Positions 33,527-42,109 of a stretch of 57,669 nucleotides of DNA are shown one piece after another. A program made the position numbers and the translations under genes. The DNA is from an uncultured Bacteroidota bacterium (lineage in GTDB: Bacteria; Bacteroidota; Bacteroidia; Flavobacteriales; Flavobacteriaceae), in contig CABYMF010000005.1 in NCBI GenBank assembly GCA_902519955.1, positions 1-57,669 on the forward strand. The letters are read 5' to 3'. The number at the start of each line of letters is the position of its first letter. Position 1 is the first letter of the stretch. The notes under the pieces were generated by a model, which did no database searches, was not told the DNA's origin, and saw only the letters and a list, made by a program, of their open reading frames with translations.

Positions 33527-33965
33527 AATAAAAGTAATTTCCATCATAGTTTTTAACATGATAATTTTATCATGTTCATCTACAAAGCCTATCTCTTATA
33601 ATATTGAAAATGATCCAAATGATAAATATTATGGAGTGTACGAATTTGACGTAGAAATTCCATCTGTTCAATTTCCTTTTGAAGCCTATTTGACAATCGG
33701 AACATCAAAAAAAGGAAATACTATCTCAAGGATTGTTTGGTCTTTTCAAGGACAAAGTTTTTACAACTCTGTAGTAAGAAACGTGAGATTTACTAATGGA
33801 GTAATAAGTTTTAATAGTATGAGCTCAGATGGTATTAGTTCAGATGTTAGGTTTTATTTTACAGGAGAAAATAAAATAGAGGGAAGTGCTACCACTTTAG
33901 ATGATCCTGTAGGTGGAATACCTCGTGGAACAGTTTTTTATTTAGAAGGATTAAAAGTTAAATAA
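33510..33965 (+). CDS. Small lipoprotein, paralog 3
   Basis: A 151-aa lipoprotein starting at GTG 33510, which gives a good signal and lipobox (IVFNMIILS-C); a longer frame upstream to 33417 lies wholly inside the preceding reading frame and is not a signal peptide. The mature part reads YYGVYEFDVEIPSVQFPFEAYLTIGTS, then VRFYFTGENKIEGSATTLDD, the same two blocks as in paralogs 1 and 2. It overlaps the end of paralog 2 by 17 bases. Function unknown. Confidence 0.65.
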   Translation: MSELNKIKVISIIVFNMIILSCSSTKPISYNIENDPNDKYYGVYEFDVEIPSVQFPFEAYLTIGTSKKGNTISRIVWSFQGQSFYNSVVRNVRFTNGVISFNSMSSDGISSDVRFYFTGENKIEGSATTLDDPVGGIPRGTVFYLEGLKVK

Positions 33966-34334
33966 CTATTGGGACATCTCGTACTCAAATTCCCAAAGGG
34001 GATTATCAAGTTTATTGATTATATAATTCAAGGTAAGTTCTTCGCCTGATAAAATATTTTTTTCAGCAATTATTCTTATGTGTTTTATGTTCCCAATTGA
34101 TTCATGTGATTCAGAAACTACTGCTTTGCAGTTTGGCATTTCATGATGGTTTATAAATGCTCCTAATGGAAGTCTTATATAATTATCTGGGAATCTTTCG
34201 TCATAAACATGAGATATCCCAAGATCGGTATTTGCAGAAATATTTTTAGTAGCAAAGACACCAAGACCTTCAATTTTACTATCCTTTACTGTAATAGAAT
34301 CAGGTAATGGTCTCCATTCTTTTTTTTCTTTCAT
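33966..34334 (-). CDS. SET-domain protein
   Basis: A 122-aa protein that is essentially one SET domain: SKIEGLGVFATKNISAN at the start (SxIxGxGVFA), GAFINHHEMPNCKAVV with the NHxxxPNC motif, and SGEELTLNYIIN with the GEEL/YxY-like end. SET domains bind SAM and methylate lysines; small bacterial versions without a post-SET cysteine cluster are common, and their targets are mostly unknown. It is the last gene of an apparent set with the endonuclease and TesB on the same strand, and converges head-on (0-base gap) with the lipoprotein gene. Confidence 0.85.
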   Translation of the reverse strand: MKEKKEWRPLPDSITVKDSKIEGLGVFATKNISANTDLGISHVYDERFPDNYIRLPLGAFINHHEMPNCKAVVSESHESIGNIKHIRIIAEKNILSGEELTLNYIINKLDNPLWEFEYEMSQ

Positions 34335-34383
34335 ACATTCAATTTATGAATAATTATTTATTTGATTAATAGTTTACATAATA

Positions 34384-35052
34384 TCAATCACATTCTATCT
34401 CATATTCATTCCATAACTTATCAGGAGATAAATTAGGGAAGTAAAAGCATTTTTTCGAACTATCAGGGAAAACGACATATTTATAGAAGGCAGAAGGCAC
34501 ATGAGCACCAGTTTCAAGAATTATGTGATTAGAATCAAACTGTAAATATATTTCAATATCAATATCCCCAAACTCATCAGCCCATTCTCTCACTTGCTCT
34601 TCAAGGTCTACCCAAGCACCTCTGTTAAGATCATCATATTGAAGTGCAACATTTAAATAAGTAAAAGTTGAATATAAATTCTCATATGAATCATTAAATG
34701 AACCTGCTGGAGCCATGTGACCTCTATCCCATCTGTTTGAGTAATAATCATTGTCATCTGATGTATAGATGGAATCAACAGTGTAGAAATTCATTCCATC
34801 TCTATCTGCATTTTTAAAAATGTCTCTAACCGTGTATTTAACCCAGTTTGGTTGTTCAAAAATTTCATTGTATGAAATTTCAAAAATATTTGTTGAAACT
34901 AAAATTGAATCTATTTTATCCCTATCTAGTTCTTGAGAGATTTTTAGTTGATTAAATTGAGGTTCCTCAGTGGATGCTTTATTGGTTGACTTATTTCCTT
35001 CTTTCTGACATGAGCCAATTATAATCAAAAAAAACAAGAAATACTTATGCAT
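34384..35052 (-). CDS. DNA/RNA non-specific endonuclease, lipoprotein
   Basis: A 222-aa lipoprotein (lipobox IIGS-C15) of the NUC1/Serratia nuclease type (beta-beta-alpha-metal). The signature D109-R-G-H112-MAPAG contains the general-base His, and N143 in LNRGAWVDLE is the likely Mg ligand. The ligand-spanning helix begins as usual with xGxWxxLE. Export to the envelope suggests nutrient scavenging of nucleic acids or defence against foreign DNA. It follows TesB by 2 bases and precedes the SET gene by 49. Confidence 0.9.
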   Translation of the reverse strand: MHKYFLFFLIIIGSCQKEGNKSTNKASTEEPQFNQLKISQELDRDKIDSILVSTNIFEISYNEIFEQPNWVKYTVRDIFKNADRDGMNFYTVDSIYTSDDNDYYSNRWDRGHMAPAGSFNDSYENLYSTFTYLNVALQYDDLNRGAWVDLEEQVREWADEFGDIDIEIYLQFDSNHIILETGAHVPSAFYKYVVFPDSSKKCFYFPNLSPDKLWNEYEIECD

Positions 35053-35054
35053 TA

Positions 35055-35915
35055 TTATTTCTTTAATTTTCTCATTAATCCCTCTTGGGCAACTGAAGCA
35101 ATCATAGTCCCATCTTCTTTAAAAATACTCCCTCTTGCAAATCCTCTAGAATTTGATGCACTAGGACTCTCCATATCATAAAGCAGCCAATCATTAATAG
35201 AAAAATCACGATGAAACCAGAGAGCATGGTCAAGACTAGCATAATAAGCTCGGGTCTTTGCAATTTCTTTTCTATGAGGAAGAGATGCAGTGGCTAATAG
35301 TTGATAGTCGCTAACAAATGCTAATAGTTGATGATGAAATTGAAGGGGCATGTCTATTTTATCCTTTAACCTAAACCAACAATGATTAATTGGAAGTGCA
35401 TTTTCTTTTCTCAAAAAAGTATTGGTTCCAACTGGTTTAAAATCAAATACCTTTGGATGAGCAGCCAAAAATATTTGATACCTTTCTGCTAGTTCATCTT
35501 TAAACTTTTCTGCTTGCTCAAAATCTGTAAGCAATAAGTCTGGACTTAAAACATTAGGTTTTTGAATTTGATGATCATACCCTTCTTCATCCTTTTGAAA
35601 AGAAGCAGCCATGTTAAAAATTGCCATTCCTTTCTGGAATGCTACAACTCTTCTTGTAGTAAAGCTTCCACCATTTCTAATATTATCAACCTCGTAAGTA
35701 ACTGCTTCATTTAAGTCTCCAGGTAAAATAAAGTACCCATGCATAGAATGAGCAATTCTATTTTCAGGTACAGTCTGATATGCTGCATGAAGTGACTGAC
35801 TTAAAACTTGTCCTCCGAAGATTCTACCCCAGACTGTTTTATAGTTTTGACCCTCAAATTTATTGTCTCCAATTTTTTTGAGTGTAACTATTGAAATTAA
35901 TTCCTCTATATCCAT
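35055..35915 (-). CDS. tesB: Acyl-CoA thioesterase II
   Basis: A 286-aa protein with the double hotdog fold of TesB: first half RIFGGQVLSQSLHAAYQTVPENRIAHSMHGYFI with the RIFGGQVxxQ signature, second half ending with DHALWFHRDFSINDWLLYDMESPSASNSRGFARGSIFKEDG, where SPxAxxxRG is the family's hydrolysis site region. Length equals E. coli TesB. It hydrolyses medium- and long-chain acyl-CoA. It is the first gene of the TesB-endonuclease-SET row, 2 bases before the endonuclease, and is divergent from the M16 pair. Confidence 0.95.
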   Translation of the reverse strand: MDIEELISIVTLKKIGDNKFEGQNYKTVWGRIFGGQVLSQSLHAAYQTVPENRIAHSMHGYFILPGDLNEAVTYEVDNIRNGGSFTTRRVVAFQKGMAIFNMAASFQKDEEGYDHQIQKPNVLSPDLLLTDFEQAEKFKDELAERYQIFLAAHPKVFDFKPVGTNTFLRKENALPINHCWFRLKDKIDMPLQFHHQLLAFVSDYQLLATASLPHRKEIAKTRAYYASLDHALWFHRDFSINDWLLYDMESPSASNSRGFARGSIFKEDGTMIASVAQEGLMRKLKK

Positions 35916-35985
35916 ATAATTTAAAAAAGCTATTGTAAACCCAATAAAATTGGGATTTCATACGATAAAGTTAATTACAATTTAT

Positions 35986-35993
35986 TATCTTTG
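35986..35993 (+). promoter_or_regulatory. TAnnTTTG promoter element (TATCTTTG)
   Basis: TATCTTTG 24 bases before the M16 peptidase ATG, consistent with a Bacteroidota -7 element and a leader of about 18 bases. Confidence 0.5.
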
Positions 35994-36016
35994 ACCTGAA
36001 TTTAATACAAATTTTA

Positions 36017-37324
36017 ATGAAAAAAATATTAGCTATAGCATTTCTAGCTCTAACTTTTTGTGCTTCAAATGCTCAAAAAATTGACTTTATTGAATATGAC
36101 TTGGATAATGGATTGCATGTGATTTTGCATCAAGATAATTCTGCACCAGTTGTTTCTACATCAGTGATGTATCTTGTAGGATCTAAAGAAGAAGACAAGG
36201 GAAAAACTGGATTTGCTCACTTTTTTGAACATGTATTATTTACTGGTTCTAAAAACATAAAAGAAGGTGAATGGGATAAGATTGTTAATGCAAATGGCGG
36301 TTTTTACAATGCAAATACTGGTCATGATAGAACATATTATTTTAATAATTTTCCTTCAAATAAGCTAGAACTTACACTTTGGATAGAATCAGAGAGAATG
36401 CTTCATCCAATAATCACAGAAAAAGCAATTAAAACACAGCAAGAGGTTGTTAAAGAGGAAAAAAGACTAAGAGAAAACCAACCATATGGTAATTTATTTC
36501 AAGTTGTATCTGAAAACTTATTCAAAGTTCATCCATACAATAACTTTGTTATTGGATCTATGGATGATTTAAGTTCAGCATCTGTTGATTATTATCTTGA
36601 ATTCAATAAAAAATTTCATGTTCCAAATAATGCTGCATTAGTTGTCGCTGGTGATATTGATATTGAAAAGACTAAAGAAATGATAAATAAATATTTCAGT
36701 GATATTCCAAGAGGAATCGATATTCCAAGGGACTATCCGATGGAAGAGGAAATTACAAGCGCTATTAAAGTTGAAAGTTTTGATAAAAATATTCAAATTC
36801 CTGCATACTTATTAGGTTATAGGACACCTGGACACAATGAAAGAGAAGCATATGTAATGGAAATGATTTCAATTTATTTAAGTGGCGGGCAAAGCTCCAA
36901 ACTTTATAAAAGAATAGTGGATGAAAAAAAATTAGCACTTCAAATTAGTTCTCAAAATCTTTCTTTAGAAGACTATAGTGTATACTTTATTTTCAGTCTT
37001 CCAATGGGAGAAACTAACATGGAAACAATTCTGAGTGAAATTGATTCAGAAATTGAATTAATGCAAACAGATTTAATTTCAGATAAAGATTTTGAAAAAA
37101 TTCAGAACATAATTGAAAATAGGTTTGTTAGTTCGAATTCAACAGTAGCTGGAATTGGAAATTCTCTTGCACATAACTACTTTTTCCATGATAGCACAAA
37201 TCATATAAATACTGAGTTGGATATTTATAAATCAATATCAAAAGAGGAAATAAGAGAAGTAGCTCAAAGACTGCTTGGGAAAAATCAAAGATTAGAACTT
37301 AAGTATTTACCTGAAAACGAATAA
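36017..37324 (+). CDS. M16 zinc peptidase, catalytic partner
   Basis: A 435-aa protein with a signal peptide (TFCASNAQ). The inverted zinc motif is H68-F-F-E71-H72 and the third ligand is E148 in VVKEEKRLRENQPYG, the expected spacing for M16. The second half-domain continues with GYRTPGHNEREAYVMEMIS and LSGGQSSKLYKRIVDEKKLAL. These periplasmic or surface peptidases break down peptides together with an inactive partner encoded next door, here 3 bases downstream. Together they make the full clamshell. Confidence 0.93.
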   Translation: MKKILAIAFLALTFCASNAQKIDFIEYDLDNGLHVILHQDNSAPVVSTSVMYLVGSKEEDKGKTGFAHFFEHVLFTGSKNIKEGEWDKIVNANGGFYNANTGHDRTYYFNNFPSNKLELTLWIESERMLHPIITEKAIKTQQEVVKEEKRLRENQPYGNLFQVVSENLFKVHPYNNFVIGSMDDLSSASVDYYLEFNKKFHVPNNAALVVAGDIDIEKTKEMINKYFSDIPRGIDIPRDYPMEEEITSAIKVESFDKNIQIPAYLLGYRTPGHNEREAYVMEMISIYLSGGQSSKLYKRIVDEKKLALQISSQNLSLEDYSVYFIFSLPMGETNMETILSEIDSEIELMQTDLISDKDFEKIQNIIENRFVSSNSTVAGIGNSLAHNYFFHDSTNHINTELDIYKSISKEEIREVAQRLLGKNQRLELKYLPENE

Positions 37325-37327
37325 ATC

Positions 37328-39436
37328 ATGATAAACATAACAACCACAAGATTAAAAAAATATATTTTATTGACTGCATTAGTTGCTTCAAATTTTATTT
37401 ATTCACAAGTAGACAGGAGTCAGATTCCTCCATCAGGTCCTGATCCAGAAATTAAGCTGGGTGAACCTTTTGAATATGAATTAAGCAATGGGCTTAAACT
37501 AATAATTGTTGAAAATAATAAGTTGCCAAGAGCATCGGTAAACTTATTTATTGATTCACAAAGTTATTCGTCCGAGGGAAAAACTGGTATTGGCTCTATA
37601 ACTTCAAGTCTACTTGGTAAGGGTACAAAAAATATATCAAAAGACGATTTTATTGAAGAAATAGACTTCATGGGTTCAAATCTAGTTCTCTACACAACTG
37701 GTGCTTATGGATCTTCCCTTTCTAAATACTTTCCAAGAATATTAGAATTATTAGCTGATGGATTACTTAATCCTGTTTTTGATGAAGAAGAATTTTCAAA
37801 AGAGAAAGATAGGCTTCTAGAATCTATTAAAGAAAATGAAAAAAGTGTAACAAGTATAGCCAGCAGAGTTGGAGATATAATTGTCTATGGGAAAAATCAT
37901 CCAAACGCAGAGTATACAAGCGAATCATCTATAAATAATATTAGTTTTAGTGATTTAGAACCATACTTCAAAAAAAGGTTTATCCCTAATAATGCTTATA
38001 TGGTAATTATAGGTGATGTTAAAGCTGAAGAAACAAAAGACAGAATTGTCAGTTTATTTAGCGAATGGCAAAATGGGGAAATTATGACAGAGGATATAAC
38101 TGTAAATAATAGTTTTGACCAAACTGAAATTCATTTTATTGATATGCCTAATGCAATTCAGTCAGAGATTAGATTTCAGAACCTGATAAATATGAGGAAG
38201 AATAGTCCAGACTATATCTCTCTTTTAGTTGCTAACAGAATTCTTGGTGGTGAGCCTGAGAGTAGACTTGAGTCAAAAATTAGAGAGGACAAAGGCTATG
38301 CATACTATGCAAGATCAAATTTTGGATCAGACAAGTATTCTAGCACAACTTTTAATGCATTTACGAGTTCAAGAGCAGAAGTAACAGATAGTTCTGTAAT
38401 CGAGCTTTTATCAGAAATTGATAAGATCAAAAAAGTGAAAGTTGGAGATCAAGAGCTTAGTGATATTAAGGCAGCTTATTTTGGAGATTTTGTTAGAGAT
38501 TCTGAGTCACCTAGTACTATAGCCCAGTACTCTGTTGACGTTAAGATTGAGGAATTAGAAAATGACTACTACAAGAATTTTATAAGAAATGTAAATCAAG
38601 TTACTTCTGATGATATTATTGAAGTTTCGAATAAATATTTTAATACAAATCAAGGAGCAATAATAATAGCTGGAAAAGGCTCAGAATTAATTGACAAGTT
38701 AGAAAACCTTTCATACAATGATAAGAAATTAAACATCAATTATTATGATAAGGCAGGAAACGTGATTGATAAGCCGGATTATTCATTTGATGAAAGTATT
38801 TCAGTTGAATCCGTAATCAATAATTATATTGATATAATAGGTGGTCGTGAAAGATTAGAAAAAGTAGAGTCAATTGAAGTTATGGGAGGTGCTAACCTGA
38901 ATATGCAGGGACAAAGCTTTGTTCTAGAATTTTATTCATTGAAAAATAATCAAAATCAATCACTCTCAACAGTTACCGCAGGTGGAATGGTAGTTCAAAA
39001 AAGTGTATTTAATAAATATCAAGGTTACAATGAAGTTAATGGTCAAAGAATCCCTTTATCAGATTCAGAACTTGAAAATGCAATCATTGATTCAGCTTTA
39101 TTCTCTGAATTAAATTATGATTTTTCAACGATTGAGCTTATTGGAACTTCCGTTGTAAACGACGAAAAAGTTTATGAAATTAAAATAACTGATAATAAAA
39201 CTGAATACTATTCAATTGAATCAGGTCTAAAAGTAAAAGAGATAGAGACTTCAGAGGTAGAAGGAAATCAGATTGTTGTTGAAACAACTGTAAATGAGTA
39301 TGAAGAAGTTGATGGAGTTTTAATCCCTAGCGAAATAAATCAGGTAACTCCTACTCTACCAATACCTGGTGGAATTACTATAAAGTTTAGTAAGATTAAG
39401 CTCGATGTAAAAACTTCAGATTCTGATTTTAATTAA
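37328..39436 (+). CDS. M16 non-catalytic partner with C-terminal extension
   Basis: A 702-aa protein with a signal peptide (ASNFIYSQ). The M16 part (about 40-480) lacks the zinc motif: where HxxEH should stand the sequence reads GIGSITSSLLGKGT. It keeps the later signature NRILGGEPESRLESKIREDKGYAYYARS, typical of the R/Y-containing inactive partner that finishes the active site of the catalytic subunit. Residues about 490-702 add a separate beta domain resembling lipoprotein-carrier folds (INNYIDIIGGRERLEKVESI..VLIPSEINQV), found in many Bacteroidota partners. It is cotranscribed with the catalytic subunit and ended by an intrinsic terminator. Confidence 0.9.
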   Translation: MINITTTRLKKYILLTALVASNFIYSQVDRSQIPPSGPDPEIKLGEPFEYELSNGLKLIIVENNKLPRASVNLFIDSQSYSSEGKTGIGSITSSLLGKGTKNISKDDFIEEIDFMGSNLVLYTTGAYGSSLSKYFPRILELLADGLLNPVFDEEEFSKEKDRLLESIKENEKSVTSIASRVGDIIVYGKNHPNAEYTSESSINNISFSDLEPYFKKRFIPNNAYMVIIGDVKAEETKDRIVSLFSEWQNGEIMTEDITVNNSFDQTEIHFIDMPNAIQSEIRFQNLINMRKNSPDYISLLVANRILGGEPESRLESKIREDKGYAYYARSNFGSDKYSSTTFNAFTSSRAEVTDSSVIELLSEIDKIKKVKVGDQELSDIKAAYFGDFVRDSESPSTIAQYSVDVKIEELENDYYKNFIRNVNQVTSDDIIEVSNKYFNTNQGAIIIAGKGSELIDKLENLSYNDKKLNINYYDKAGNVIDKPDYSFDESISVESVINNYIDIIGGRERLEKVESIEVMGGANLNMQGQSFVLEFYSLKNNQNQSLSTVTAGGMVVQKSVFNKYQGYNEVNGQRIPLSDSELENAIIDSALFSELNYDFSTIELIGTSVVNDEKVYEIKITDNKTEYYSIESGLKVKEIETSEVEGNQIVVETTVNEYEEVDGVLIPSEINQVTPTLPIPGGITIKFSKIKLDVKTSDSDFN

Positions 39437-39448
39437 GAGTGAAAAAGA

Positions 39449-40345
39449 CTAATTAGAGGCACCTTTAGTGGGTGCCTTTTTTTTTGTGACTAAATATACT
39501 CCTAGCAAAATTATACTTGTTCCAATAAACTGAGTTAATTTAAATTCTTCACCATCTAACAGTCCCCAAAAAATTGCAACAACTGGCATTAAATATGTTG
39601 TTGATACAGAAAACACTGGCGTAGATATAGCCAGTAATTTTATATACATCACCTTTGCAATTGCCGTTCCAAATAGTGCAAGTATTACTATGTAAACTAT
39701 AGACTCTAATATTAATGGATCTGATGTAAAATCAGAAAATGGGAAGTCAGAGAAAAATAGTACAATAAAAGCTGGAATAAACATAAATAAAAAACTCATA
39801 AATACTATACCTAGTGCAGGAATATTTGGAAGTTTATATTTTAAAAGATTTGCATTTACTGCATAACAAAAAGCTGCTAGAACAACAAACATAACATATA
39901 ATATATTAAAGGATGAAGATAGAAGTTCATTCTGTATCAATACTATAATTCCTAAAAACCCGATAATTACACCAAGTACTTGTTTTTTTAATAACTCCTC
40001 TCCAAAAATTATTACACTAATTAACAGCGTGAATAGAGGGGTAAGTGAAACCATTACAGCAGTAACCGAGCTTGAAATTTCAGTTTCTGCAAATGCAAAT
40101 AAATATGCCGGAAAGAATGAACCTACAAATGCTGAAATAGCAACCCATTTCATTTTATTTTTTGGTATATGTTTGATTTTGTTATAGCCTATAGGAGCTA
40201 TTAATATAGTTGTTATAATTACTCTAATAGATCCTAGATGAACTGGTGTAAGGCCAGTTAAGCCTTTTTTAATGAGTATATATGAGCTTCCCCATATAAT
40301 AGATAAAATAATCAAAGTTCCCCATTTTCTTAGATTCAAGTTCAC
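39449..40345 (-). CDS. EamA-family (DMT) transporter
   Basis: A 298-aa inner-membrane protein with ten hydrophobic helices in two EamA halves: WGSSYILIKKGLTGLTPVHLGSIR in the first, and a second half starting around AFCYAVNANLLKYKLPNIP and ending in the LMPVVAIFWGLLDGEEFKLTQFIG pattern. The drug/metabolite transporter family exports amino acids and other metabolites; substrate not predictable. It follows gldE with a 3-base gap, taking the place where I would expect gldD in Flavobacterium genomes. The protein's final residues are encoded over the terminator of the M16 operon. Confidence 0.9.
   Translation of the reverse strand: MNLNLRKWGTLIILSIIWGSSYILIKKGLTGLTPVHLGSIRVIITTILIAPIGYNKIKHIPKNKMKWVAISAFVGSFFPAYLFAFAETEISSSVTAVMVSLTPLFTLLISVIIFGEELLKKQVLGVIIGFLGIIVLIQNELLSSSFNILYVMFVVLAAFCYAVNANLLKYKLPNIPALGIVFMSFLFMFIPAFIVLFFSDFPFSDFTSDPLILESIVYIVILALFGTAIAKVMYIKLLAISTPVFSVSTTYLMPVVAIFWGLLDGEEFKLTQFIGTSIILLGVYLVTKKKAPTKGASN
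39458..39485 (+). terminator. Intrinsic terminator overlapping the end of the EamA gene
   Basis: GGCACC-TTTAGTG-GGTGCC with nine T residues on the plus strand ends the M16 operon. The same bases encode the last residues (KKKAPTKGAS) of the convergent EamA protein. Confidence 0.88.
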
Positions 40346-40348
40346 TGA

Positions 40349-41605
40349 TTATTTATTTTTTGGCATTATCAATTTTACTTGCTTAATTCTTTTTTTATCA
40401 ACTATTTCTATAATAAACTTTAAAGATTCGTGTTTTATAACCTGTCCTGCTTTAGGGATTTTTTTAACTTTTTCAATTATAAACCCACCAAGAGTTTCAA
40501 TCTCTGTGGAAATATCATCAAATGAGGTTGAATCTTTTAAATTTATTGCTCTGTAAAAGTCTTGAAGATTAATTTTTGAGTCAAAGATATATGTAAAATC
40601 ATCTAGTTTAGAAAACAAATTATCTTCATCATCAAACTCTCCACTGATTTCTCCAAATATTTCTTCAATAACATCTTCTAATGTAATTATACCAGATGTT
40701 CCTCCATACTCATCAACCACGATTCCAATATGTATTTTTTTAGTTTTAAACTCTGTCAATAAATCATCAAGCTTTTTATTTTCAGGAATAAATAGTGGTT
40801 TTCTAAGTAAGGCCTTCCAATTAAAATCATCTTTTTCAAGATGTGGTAATAGATCTTTAACATAAAGTACACCTTCAATCTTATCAAGGTTATCATTATA
40901 AACTGGTACTCTTGAGAAACCTTTATCAACTAGATTATCAACTATTTCAGTAAACTTTTTATTTACATCAAGTGCAAAAACATCAACTCTAGGACACATT
41001 ATCTGTCTTGTTTCAACATTTCCAAAATTTACAATACCCTTAAGAATTTTTTTCTCCTCTTTACTTGTTTCTTTTGAGTCAGTAAGTTCAAATGCCTTAG
41101 AAAGTTTATCGACAGAAAGTTTTTTTGAGTCCTTAACTAAGTTTGATTCTAAATAGCTCATAGATTTACTCATCGGTCTATTGAATAGGAAAAGCACATA
41201 TCTATCCAGAAAGTAAATTGGATTCACCATTATTTTAGAAAAAACCAATGGGTTTCTATTAGCATAAATTTTAGGAAGAATATCTCCAATAAATAAAATT
41301 AACATTCCAATTAAGCCTACTTCAATTATGGTTTCGAGTATAGGGCTATTAAGCGAACTCAAGTATGGATTGTCAATAGAGGCAAATAATATAACTATAG
41401 CAATATTGATAAAGTTATTTGATATCAATATAGTAGCAAGTAATCTTTTAGGCTTATCTAAAAGTAAAAGTATTTTGGATATTAATCTATCGCCCTTTTC
41501 ATGTGGTATGTTTGACTTATCTAAAGAAAAAAAGGCCACCTCAGAGCCAGATGTTAAGGCTGATAAAATTAAGAATAAAAAGATTAGAAGATATTTAACT
41601 AACAC
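40349..41605 (-). CDS. gldE: GldE-type CNNM/CBS membrane protein
   Basis: A 418-aa protein: an N-terminal DUF21/CNNM transmembrane domain (about 1-135; SALTSGSEVAFFSLDKSNIP is the usual start), a linker, a CBS pair at about 200-320 (MCPRVDVFALDVNKKF..GVLYVKDLL and GIVVDEYGGTSGIITLEDVIEEIFGEISGEFDDE) and a C-terminal CorC/HlyC domain. The family handles Mg or Co efflux; in Flavobacteria the version encoded next to ssb is GldE, needed for gliding in the model species when gldD-linked functions are missing. The ssb gene lies 40 bases upstream. Confidence 0.88.
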   Translation of the reverse strand: MLVKYLLIFLFLILSALTSGSEVAFFSLDKSNIPHEKGDRLISKILLLLDKPKRLLATILISNNFINIAIVILFASIDNPYLSSLNSPILETIIEVGLIGMLILFIGDILPKIYANRNPLVFSKIMVNPIYFLDRYVLFLFNRPMSKSMSYLESNLVKDSKKLSVDKLSKAFELTDSKETSKEEKKILKGIVNFGNVETRQIMCPRVDVFALDVNKKFTEIVDNLVDKGFSRVPVYNDNLDKIEGVLYVKDLLPHLEKDDFNWKALLRKPLFIPENKKLDDLLTEFKTKKIHIGIVVDEYGGTSGIITLEDVIEEIFGEISGEFDDEDNLFSKLDDFTYIFDSKINLQDFYRAINLKDSTSFDDISTEIETLGGFIIEKVKKIPKAGQVIKHESLKFIIEIVDKKRIKQVKLIMPKNK

Positions 41606-41645
41606 TGAGTTCTAGATTTTAATTTGTATATATTCAAAATTGATT

Positions 41646-42071
41646 CTAGAATGGTAAATCGTCTTCAGTTTGATCACTTGTCGGATTATTTGTAGTTGTT
41701 GATTGATTAGATTCAACATTAGTGGAAGACTCTTTTTTTGTAGATAGGAAGGTGAATTCATCAACGTTTACCTCAGTAGTATACCTGTCAGCACCATCAT
41801 CTCCCTGCCATTTTCTTGTTCTTAGTTTTCCTTCAACATAAACCTTATCTCCTTTGGAAAGATATTTCTCACATATTTCCGCTGCTTTATTTCTTAATAC
41901 AATATTATGCCAGTCTGTGTTTGTTACTTTTTCATTTGTTGACTTGTTGGTGTATGTTTCATTAGTTGCCATGGGAAATCTTGCAATACATCCACCATTA
42001 TCAAAGTGCTTAATTTTTACATCATCACCCAAGTGACCTATTAACATAACCTTGTTTAGAGTTCCACTCAT
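41646..42071 (-). CDS. ssb: Single-stranded DNA-binding protein
   Basis: A 141-aa SSB. I chose the ATG at 42071 (MSGTLNKVMLIGHLGDDVKI), since SSBs in this phylum begin M(A/S)GTLNKV; an upstream in-frame Met at 42098 would add nine hydrophobic residues not seen in the family. The OB-fold carries TDWHNIVLRNKAAEICEKYLSKGDKVYVEGKL, and the acidic C-terminal tip EDDLPF is the docking site for repair and replication proteins. Located between mutY and gldE in the usual flavobacterial order. Confidence 0.96.
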   Translation of the reverse strand: MSGTLNKVMLIGHLGDDVKIKHFDNGGCIARFPMATNETYTNKSTNEKVTNTDWHNIVLRNKAAEICEKYLSKGDKVYVEGKLRTRKWQGDDGADRYTTEVNVDEFTFLSTKKESSTNVESNQSTTTNNPTSDQTEDDLPF

Positions 42072-42109
42072 ATATATGTTTATATAGCTAATATACAAAA
42101 ATAGAGTAC

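Noticed and set aside
42072-42098. Nine-residue extension of SSB
   Set aside because: SSBs in this phylum start M(A/S)GTLNKV; the extension is hydrophobic and not family-like.
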